DNA of 33,431 nucleotides, taken from a virus. Where the stretch lies: IMG/VR virus record IMGVR_UViG_3300037493_006407, positions 1 through 33,431 of that record, one strand, 5' to 3'. The first letter of the stretch is position 1. Each line of letters opens with the position of its first letter. The position numbers and the translations under genes are program-made. The notes beneath the pieces were generated by a model. It saw only the letters and a program-made list of their open reading frames with translations, was not told the DNA's origin and did not search any database. Below are positions 28,425 through 33,431 of this stretch, piece by piece.

Positions 28425-29599
28425 GATTTGGCCTCATCTGACTCTTTGATTTCATCCGCGGCGGCGTCCTTCAAGGCGCGCAGGTTGGTCGCCAGATTGC
28501 TGAAATCCGTGGTGGTGACAAGTTCCAGGATCAGCTTGGCAAAGGCATGCCGATGCTCCTTGCCGCCGGAGGAACGCACCGCTTTCAGCTCCTCCTTGAG
28601 GAGCTCACACTCGGACCTTGCCGCGTCCCGGTCGCAATTTGACTGGGTCAACTCAGAGGTGAGCGACTCGATCTGCTCTGCGGCCGCAGGGTCCGTCAAG
28701 TCGGGTATGGTCAGGGCGTAGCGGTCGACCTCCTCTCGGGCGAGCCTCGCACGATCTATGGCGCTGTTGAGCGCACCAATTACAGCGTCGAGGCCCTGGC
28801 GGCGCGCTTTTTGTAGCGCCTCCACCATCTCGGTCACGACTTCATTTGGCGCCTTCACCTTTGTGGTGAAACTCCTGGAGGCCTCCCGGGCAGCCTTGCG
28901 CGCCTCACGCTCAATGAGGTCCTGCGCGGCCAGCGTTTTGCGGTACTCCAGAAGGAGGAAGCGGCTCTCCTCTGGTATCGGAACCCCTGTCTTCGCACGC
29001 GATATGACTGCGTCGATGATCTCTGAGTTGATATCACATCCGTATGCCCCAGTTACCACGCTCCGCATCGAAACCTTGTAATCGCGCGCTATGTCCGAGA
29101 TCAGCTTGTAGACTGACGCTCCAGGCACGGTGACGATATCCTTGCCCAGTAGCCCAGGCCGGCAATCTCTGACACTCCACTGTTTCACCGCGGCCCTCGC
29201 CGCAGTCTCATCGTCTGGGAGAGTGTCCAAGCGCTCCCGAAGCGCCGCTCCTATAGATTGGAGCGCTGTGTAGGTGTTTCGCCGGGTGTCGGCCGCGCAA
29301 TTCATCGCGGCCCGTGGGTCGCCTCCAGATCTCAACGCGGAGATGCGGATCGCGTCGTGGGCCTTATGGACAAATGTTGTTGAGTGGGTGGTTTTAGTGC
29401 CGCTATCATACCCACGCGCCGCGCTCCACTCTTTCCACTCCGCCGCCAACCATAAGCGGGCTTCACCGGGCGTCGGGAAGTCGGATAGCTTTGGCACTCC
29501 GAGCCATTCACAGGCGGCCTCTGGCGTGGGGTCTTCCGTTAGGGCGGCCCGTAGTTTTTGTTTCCATGCGACGAGGGTTGGGGTTGCAGTGGCGCTCAT
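28421..29599 (-). CDS. Hypothetical helical protein with C-terminal coiled coil
   Basis: A 392-aa protein. The N-terminal 130 residues look like a DNA-contacting or helical domain (WKEWSAARG, RKTTH-like basic patches). Residues about 290-350 show heptad-like patterning with Leu, Glu and Lys (coiled coil). No catalytic motif or family is recognised. It starts by ATGA overlap with the 73-aa gene and ends by GTGA overlap with the 40-aa gene. A nucleoid- or replication-associated role is possible. Confidence 0.65.
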   Translation of the reverse strand: MSATATPTLVAWKQKLRAALTEDPTPEAACEWLGVPKLSDFPTPGEARLWLAAEWKEWSAARGYDSGTKTTHSTTFVHKAHDAIRISALRSGGDPRAAMNCAADTRRNTYTALQSIGAALRERLDTLPDDETAARAAVKQWSVRDCRPGLLGKDIVTVPGASVYKLISDIARDYKVSMRSVVTGAYGCDINSEIIDAVISRAKTGVPIPEESRFLLLEYRKTLAAQDLIEREARKAAREASRSFTTKVKAPNEVVTEMVEALQKARRQGLDAVIGALNSAIDRARLAREEVDRYALTIPDLTDPAAAEQIESLTSELTQSNCDRDAARSECELLKEELKAVRSSGGKEHRHAFAKLILELVTTTDFSNLATNLRALKDAAADEIKESDEAKS

Positions 29600-29817
29600 G
29601 GTTTGACTCCTGCGGCCTTCGCCGCTCTGGTGTGATCAGCGATCCAGAGTCTGGCCCGCTGAAGGTTGGTGAATGGATCGGCCCAGCCTTTATCCACCTG
29701 CTGGTGGAGTCGCACGCCGGCGCTCTTGTCGTTGACGTCGTACCCCTTGTTGTCCGCGACGATCCCGTGGTGGCCGATGTCTGCGGCGATCATCCGGTAA
29801 TCCCGGTGTAAACTCAT
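29596..29817 (-). CDS. Small hypothetical protein, first gene of the regulatory operon
   Basis: A 73-aa protein. AGGAG lies 7 nt before the ATG at 29817, and a TAGAAT -10-like element lies at 29841-29836. The sequence is soluble and mixed (GYDVNDKSAGVRLHQQVD, then a helical ADHTRAAKAAG). No family recognised. Its stop overlaps the ATG of the 392-aa gene. As promoter-proximal gene it could be a regulator of the leftward unit. Confidence 0.6.
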   Translation of the reverse strand: MSLHRDYRMIAADIGHHGIVADNKGYDVNDKSAGVRLHQQVDKGWADPFTNLQRARLWIADHTRAAKAAGVKP

Positions 29818-29835
29818 GTGTAAACTCCTGGCGTA

Positions 29836-29870
29836 ATTCTAGGCATATTGGTCCCAAAACTTAAAAGTTT
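29836..29870 (-). promoter_or_regulatory. Promoter/operator region for the leftward regulatory operon
   Basis: A minus-strand TAGAAT (29841-29836) could be a -10 element. About 16 nt further upstream lies the palindrome AAACTT-AA-AAGTTT (29857-29870), overlapping the expected -35 position, as expected for an operator. The -35 match itself is poor. Confidence 0.4.
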
Positions 29871-29932
29871 CGCGACCCCTAAGTCCTTGTCCTGCAAGGA
29901 ACTTACGTTTCTAAGCGGGTCGTTTTCGTGGA

Positions 29933-29998
29933 TCCTGCGGGGCACCAAGGGGTTTCCCGGCAGTTTTCGTGGGGTTTTCAGTGGGGTTTTCCCAGGGT
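29933..29998. promoter_or_regulatory. G-rich tract with G-quadruplex potential
   Basis: In about 65 bases the plus strand carries four GGGG runs and a GGG run separated by short linkers, two of them as GTGGGGTTTTC. It lies in the only long non-coding stretch of the right half, 29818-30080. It could fold into a quadruplex or act as an origin or regulatory element. No gene is supported here. Confidence 0.4.
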
Positions 29999-30023
29999 TT
30001 CCTGTAACGCGCGGGAACAGGCA

Positions 30024-30056
30024 TCGCACATGCGACAGGTGTCGCACATGCGACAG
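30024..30056. promoter_or_regulatory. Two direct repeats of a palindromic 12-mer (operator or iteron)
   Basis: TCGCACATGCGACAG occurs at 30024-30038 and identically at 30042-30056, an 18-bp period. Each copy contains the inverted repeat TCGCA-CA-TGCGA. Two phased palindromes in a divergent region are typical of operators for dimeric repressors (RHH, Phd or MerR types) and also of replication iterons. Confidence 0.6.
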
Positions 30057-30080
30057 ATGCTATCAAGCTAACACCCACGG

Positions 30081-30281
30081 TCAAGCGGGGCTCGGCCCCG
30101 CTACAGGAACCTGGAGATCCAGCACGCTTTTGCCGGATTCTATAGGCACAATTCGCGCCACCGGCCGCCCGTAGCGGGTGATCGTGAACGCGCGCCGCAG
30201 GTGCTCGACCTGGCCGAGGACGTCGTAGAGCTTATCGCCCCTCAGCTCGGTGAGCGACACGGAATCAGGGGTTTTGGGCAT
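30081..30281 (-). CDS. Phd/YefM-type antitoxin-like protein, solitary
   Basis: A 66-aa protein. VSLTELRGDKLYDVLGQV, then AFTITRYGRPVARIVPIE, matches the Phd/YefM DNA-binding fold that represses its own promoter and neutralises a Doc- or YoeB-type toxin. No toxin gene adjoins it on either side. The start at 30281 is chosen because TATTCT lies 7 nt upstream (leaderless type) and because it begins directly before the conserved domain; a longer reading from 30299 is possible. A perfect hairpin at 30084-30102 overlaps its last codons and may act as a weak terminator. It could regulate the divergent cassette. Confidence 0.7.
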   Translation of the reverse strand: MPKTPDSVSLTELRGDKLYDVLGQVEHLRRAFTITRYGRPVARIVPIESGKSVLDLQVPVAGPSPA

Positions 30282-30322
30282 TTCGCCAAGAATATGCATT
30301 CTACCAATAATCCAAGCCGATC

Positions 30323-30351
30323 TTGCAAAAGATGGGACACATCGGTACGCT
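30323..30351 (+). promoter_or_regulatory. Candidate promoter for the beta-rich cassette
   Basis: TTGCAA (30323-30328) and TACGCT (30346-30351) are separated by 17 nt, a sigma-70-like layout, about 42 nt upstream of the ATG at 30394, which has GGAG 7 nt before it. It lies divergent to the Phd-like gene. Confidence 0.5.
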
Positions 30352-30393
30352 GTCGCCTGCGCATCGCTCAATCCCTCCTCACGGAGACCAGCC

Positions 30394-30909
30394 ATGGTCG
30401 ACAACACTCTCCTCGACATCGGCGACAAGGAACTGCTGGCGCTCTCGCCCGAGTTCCGCACGGTCGTCAAGTCGCTCCTCAACCTGCGCCAGGCGGCCTA
30501 CGATGTGCTGGGGTCCTATCCTCAGAAGAACGTGGTGCCGTACTTCTACCAGTGCAGCAACACGATCGCCAAGGGCAACCAGATCGCGACGGCCTTGGGC
30601 ACGGTGCAGAACAGCATCAAGATCGCGGCCGACTCGGCTTTCATCGCCGTCTCGATCCGCGGCAGCTCGACCAATGACTTCACCGCGTTCATGCGCCAAG
30701 ACGCTTCCGACCGCATCCTGATGAACGAGGCGGTCGTTTCGAACGCCCTCCTGGGCACTGCGGAGCGGCCCGGCTTCTTGCACAAGCCCCTCGCCCTCCC
30801 GCCCAACACCACGATCTCGTTCGACTTCACCGACATCTCGAATGTCGCGAACAACGAGATCTACTTCGCGCTCTGCGGGTTCAAGATCTACAGCCGCACG
30901 CTGAGCTGA
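30394..30909 (+). CDS. Beta-rich structural protein
   Basis: A 171-aa protein. The N-terminal 60 residues are helical; the remainder has strand-like alternation (IAADSAFIAVSIRGSS, LALPPNTTISFDFTDIS, EIYFALCGFKIYSRTLS), typical of beta-sandwich virion proteins. No membrane helix or catalytic residue is visible. GGAG lies 7 nt upstream of the ATG. It is the first gene of the rightward cassette and probably a capsid, vertex or spike component; that role is inferred from fold-like composition and context. Confidence 0.6.
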   Translation: MVDNTLLDIGDKELLALSPEFRTVVKSLLNLRQAAYDVLGSYPQKNVVPYFYQCSNTIAKGNQIATALGTVQNSIKIAADSAFIAVSIRGSSTNDFTAFMRQDASDRILMNEAVVSNALLGTAERPGFLHKPLALPPNTTISFDFTDISNVANNEIYFALCGFKIYSRTLS

Positions 30910-30950
30910 GCCTGGCATCCCTGCCACCCTCACAGCGAAAGGCATGAACC

Positions 30951-31625
30951 ATGCCATCTGACGATCTGATCATGCAGGGGCTGATGGATCGGGTCTTCGG
31001 CGGCGTCGATCCGGTGCCGACGCAAGACCCTTCCGCTGGCCAATACGACGAACTGCGCAACCAATCGCAGGCGGGCGGCAGCATCCCGAATGAACCGCTG
31101 CCGCTCGTCGGGCAGGCCGACGTTGACCGGGCGAAGGAGATCGTCCGCCAGATCGCGGGCCTCTTCCAGCGGTCGAACATCACCGCCTCGCTGCCGGCTC
31201 ACGTCGAGCCCACGCCTTTCTCAATCCCTCTGGACCTGAGCACGACGATCACGCTCCCTGCGGCGGCCAGCCCCGTGTGGACCCCGATGCTCACCTACAA
31301 GTCCCCTCCGGGGCGGTACGCGCGCATCGCGGGCTACGGCGTCGATGTGGACGGCAGCTTCACCTATGACGGCTCGATCCTGTTCCGCCTGCTGAAGAAC
31401 GGCGCGGATCCGGGCGGACTGACGGACTGGGGCGAGCACCGCGGCAGCGTGATCCGGCCGCGTTGGACCTTCATCATTCTTCCCGAGGATCAGGTGATCA
31501 CGCTGCAATGCCGCCGTGCGGTGGCCGCGGGCGCACCCAGCCGCGTGTCGGCAGCTCTGGTCGGCTGGTCCTGGCTCCTGTCCAACAACTGGCAGGGCAC
31601 GCAAGCCTCCATCGCGACGTTCTGA
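30951..31625 (+). CDS. Beta-rich structural protein
   Basis: A 224-aa protein. The first 90 residues are acidic and flexible with one helix. The C-terminal part (about 90-215) is strand-rich, with an aromatic-containing core (ARIAGYGVDVDGSFTYDG, IRPRWTFIILPEDQVITLQC) and ends near GWSWLLSNNW. A related ordering of strands (a hydrophobic turn, then a D-x-x-I-T-L-Q-x-R strand) recurs in the next two products, suggesting shared ancestry. AAAGG precedes the ATG at suitable distance. Confidence 0.6.
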   Translation: MPSDDLIMQGLMDRVFGGVDPVPTQDPSAGQYDELRNQSQAGGSIPNEPLPLVGQADVDRAKEIVRQIAGLFQRSNITASLPAHVEPTPFSIPLDLSTTITLPAAASPVWTPMLTYKSPPGRYARIAGYGVDVDGSFTYDGSILFRLLKNGADPGGLTDWGEHRGSVIRPRWTFIILPEDQVITLQCRRAVAAGAPSRVSAALVGWSWLLSNNWQGTQASIATF

Positions 31626-31639
31626 CGGGGGAACCAGGC

Positions 31640-32176
31640 ATGGCCTTGACCCCCACAGAAGCCCTGGCGGTCGGCGCCGCATTCACCGCGCTACAGCGCG
31701 GTACGATCCCCGTGCGTCGTCCGAGCTACACCCGGCCCCCGATGTGGTCTCGGCCTCTCACGATCACCAGCGCCGCGCCTATTGTTGGAGGTGGCGGCTG
31801 GGTGGATGTCCTCGTCGTTCCTCCTATCGTGAGCTACCGCGCCGTGGTCAAGTCCTACATCGCGACCACCCAGGTGGGCCAGGCGGTGAGTGGGGTGGAT
31901 TTCCGCTTCATGCTGGACGCGGCGTTTGTCGACACCGTGCAGATCGGAGCGGGCACTGAGATCTCCAAGGACGCCCCGTCCACTTATCCCTGTGTTTGGC
32001 GGAATGTTTTCTTCTTCCTGACCGACCGGCAGACCCTCAGGCTGCAAGCCCGCAACAATAGCGTCTTCGCGCGTACTGTTTTGGCCGGTGTCTACGGCTG
32101 GTACGCCGACTCGGCGCACGACTCCAGTGAGCAGAACTCCGGCGTGATCGCCGACACGGGGGCGCAGTATGGCTAA
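31640..32176 (+). CDS. Beta-rich structural protein
   Basis: A 178-aa protein with strand-rich sequence including DRQTLRLQARNNSVFAR and VLAGVYGWYAD, comparable in order to the preceding product. The start is placed at 31640, 14 nt after the previous stop, with CCAGG just upstream. The stop overlaps the next ATG by 8 nt, indicating coupled translation. No family recognised; probably a virion surface component. Confidence 0.6.
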   Translation: MALTPTEALAVGAAFTALQRGTIPVRRPSYTRPPMWSRPLTITSAAPIVGGGGWVDVLVVPPIVSYRAVVKSYIATTQVGQAVSGVDFRFMLDAAFVDTVQIGAGTEISKDAPSTYPCVWRNVFFFLTDRQTLRLQARNNSVFARTVLAGVYGWYADSAHDSSEQNSGVIADTGAQYG

Positions 32177-33011
32177 GCCGCCCAACCGCGTGCGTCGACT
32201 CCCAACCCGCTCCGCTCGGCCCATGCCGCTGCCGACTCCTAGCGACATGGATAAGATGCTGCGCTTCTCCACGCCCGCAGCTGAAGACAATTTGTATCTG
32301 AACATTCCCGGGCGGAGGGCCGTGGTCCCACCGCCTGGCGGGCCGATGACGGGCTACATGCCGTCAAACGCGAACATGGAGAATCCGCGCCCGAGGTTGG
32401 CGCTGAACGCCCGTGTGCCGCAGTACGACACTCCGAGCTACTTCTCCAAGGCGTTGGAGATCAAGAACAAGATCTGCTGCACTTTCTATCGGCGCCGCAC
32501 GTTGGTGCTCAACTACACGGTGCCCGCAGATATGATGCTGGTGCTCACCGGGATCAGCTTCACGCAAAGCGGCCTACAGCCGGGCGAAGTGGTCCGCGTC
32601 ACGTTGTCGCGCAGCGGCAGCGAGATGATCTCGGTCGACGACATGTACATGGGCCCCTTGTCGCCGGAGCCGAGTGGCACCTGGGCCTTCTCCAGTCAGA
32701 TCGAGCCCCTGCCGTTGTGGATGATGGTCGACCGCGATCAGACGCTCACCGTGTGGCTTGAGGTCCTCGGTGTGTGGCCTTTCGTTGGCGGCCCGGTGGA
32801 TCCCTGGTGCGGCGATCTGACGGTGTACCTGAGCGGCTGGCTGGCGAACTTGCGCGACGGGCGCGACGGTGCGCCGCGGCCGATCGATCAAGGTTCGATG
32901 AACGACATATACCAGAACGGCACCGACCCGATAGATCCCTCGCAGGTCAGCTACGACCTCCAGCTCGGACGGCTCCTGGAGAAGATCTACGCCGACCAGA
33001 AGGGTAGCTGA
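32169..33011 (+). CDS. Beta-rich structural protein, larger paralogue-like
   Basis: A 280-aa protein. A basic, Pro-rich N-terminal 75 residues lead to a strand-rich domain (about 100-235) with LVLNYTVPADMMLVLTGISF, VVRVTLSRSG and WMMVDRDQTLTVWLEVLG; the last resembles the DRQTLRLQ and DQVITLQ strands of the two previous products. A C-terminal helical tail ends the protein. It is probably an oligomeric capsid or spike protein whose N-terminal arm extends into the particle. Confidence 0.6.
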   Translation: MAKPPNRVRRLPTRSARPMPLPTPSDMDKMLRFSTPAAEDNLYLNIPGRRAVVPPPGGPMTGYMPSNANMENPRPRLALNARVPQYDTPSYFSKALEIKNKICCTFYRRRTLVLNYTVPADMMLVLTGISFTQSGLQPGEVVRVTLSRSGSEMISVDDMYMGPLSPEPSGTWAFSSQIEPLPLWMMVDRDQTLTVWLEVLGVWPFVGGPVDPWCGDLTVYLSGWLANLRDGRDGAPRPIDQGSMNDIYQNGTDPIDPSQVSYDLQLGRLLEKIYADQKGS

Positions 33012-33013
33012 CC

Positions 33014-33431
33014 ATGGCTTGTTGCGGCGACCCTAATTTCAACCCGCCATCGAAGACCACCGCGCCGCCTCCGATAGGCCCCTGTTGCCTCCAGGTCCGC
33101 TACGTCTGCACGGGCGGGGCCTGGGTGCTCGATGTGGTGAACACGGCATGCGTCCCCAACACACAGTGTGGGAGCTACGAGAACATCTGCATAACCAATG
33201 TTGAGTTCGTATTTCAACAACCTTTCGGGTGCATCTGTGGGGACCCTCTCCCTCCGCTGCCCACGCCCTGGTGCGCCTGTGGCGCAACGAGCACCTCGAC
33301 CTCTACGAGCACCTCGACCTCTACGAGCACCTCGACCTCTACGAGCACCTCGACCTCTACGAGCACCTCGACCTCTACGAGCACCTCGACCTCTACGAGC
33401 ACCTCGACCTCTACGAGCACCTCGACCTCTA
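33014..33431 (+). CDS. Cys-rich protein with Thr-Ser stalk, 3'-truncated
   Basis: The ATG at 33014 lies 2 nt after the previous stop, and the frame stays open to the window end, so only the first 139 codons are seen. Residues 1-91 contain twelve Cys, several paired (CC, CxC), with Pro and Gly, suggesting a disulfide-stabilised extracellular domain. From residue 92 it is pure Thr-Ser, encoded by an 18-bp repeat. Such Thr/Ser stretches behave as extended, possibly glycosylated stalks, so a host-binding fibre or spike is likely. No signal peptide is evident. Confidence 0.7.
   Translation, partial: MACCGDPNFNPPSKTTAPPPIGPCCLQVRYVCTGGAWVLDVVNTACVPNTQCGSYENICITNVEFVFQQPFGCICGDPLPPLPTPWCACGATSTSTSTSTSTSTSTSTSTSTSTSTSTSTSTSTSTSTSTSTSTSTSTS
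33287..33431 (+). repeat. Perfect 18-bp tandem repeat, 8 copies, running off the end
   Basis: The unit ACGAGCACCTCGACCTCT starts at 33287 and repeats exactly eight times plus one base to the window end, without a single substitution. It is in frame and encodes (Thr-Ser)3 per unit. The perfect identity suggests recent expansion or an assembly break at an unresolved repeat; true copy number is unknown. Confidence 0.98.

Noticed and set aside
29814-30047. Minus-strand open frame of 77 codons in the divergent region
   Set aside because: Pro/Arg/Leu-rich with no start signal; it crosses the repeats and the promoter-like region, which explain the sequence better.
33214-33420. Minus-strand Leu-Val-Glu-Val repeat protein
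   Set aside because: Pure shadow of the 18-bp tandem repeat; the plus-strand frame has a start just after the preceding gene and a Cys-rich domain.

Overview
The window reads as a high-GC fragment of an undescribed phage or virus-like element. It is probably an assembly contig, because genes run off both ends and the right end stops inside a perfect tandem repeat. I found no rRNA, tRNA, CRISPR array or host housekeeping gene. I also recognised no terminase, portal, tape-measure, tail, DNA polymerase or packaging ATPase. The host is unknown. High GC, tight stop/start overlaps and three starts that look leaderless would suit an actinobacterial or similar high-GC host, but that is a weak clue.

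Layout. (1) Positions 2-7420, plus strand: a truncated gene, two hairpins, a MerR-type regulator, a Cas4/RecB-like Fe-S nuclease, a ribbon-helix-helix protein, a VRR-NUC nuclease, a quartet of coupled unknown genes, a compact serine recombinase, a DUF3820-like protein and a GT2 glycosyltransferase. This looks like a DNA-processing, regulation and integration arm. (2) Positions 7478-26069, minus strand: about 22 closely packed genes behind one candidate promoter at 26078-26105. Most encode proteins with a single membrane helix at one end flanked by basic residues, or very Arg/Lys-rich proteins. I read this as a virion and membrane module. Its largest gene (12826-16968) encodes a transglutaminase-like protein interrupted by a 318-residue LAGLIDADG intein placed exactly before the catalytic cysteine. 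(3) Positions 26106-29817, minus strand: eight genes whose stops and starts overlap, encoding an Arc/FitA-like protein, a zinc-ribbon-like protein, a cytosine-C5 methyltransferase, two micro-proteins with one membrane helix each, and unknowns. (4) Positions 29818-30393: a divergent regulatory region with operator-like repeats, a G-rich tract and a solitary Phd-like antitoxin gene. (5) Positions 30394-33431, plus strand: a cassette of beta-rich proteins, probably surface or capsid proteins, ending in a Cys-rich protein with a Thr-Ser stalk.

The most interesting hypothesis is a membrane-containing, possibly tailless virus with protamine-like core proteins. A short motif [M/I/F]-x-G-L-G recurs in five or more module proteins, often about 35-40 residues from the N-terminus. 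It fits the adenovirus-protease consensus (M/I/L)-x-G-x|G, so it may mark maturation cleavage sites. The intein-interrupted transglutaminase-fold enzyme is a candidate processing or cross-linking enzyme that becomes active only after splicing. Motif positions, frames, overlaps and repeats are read from the sequence; virion architecture and processing are inference.
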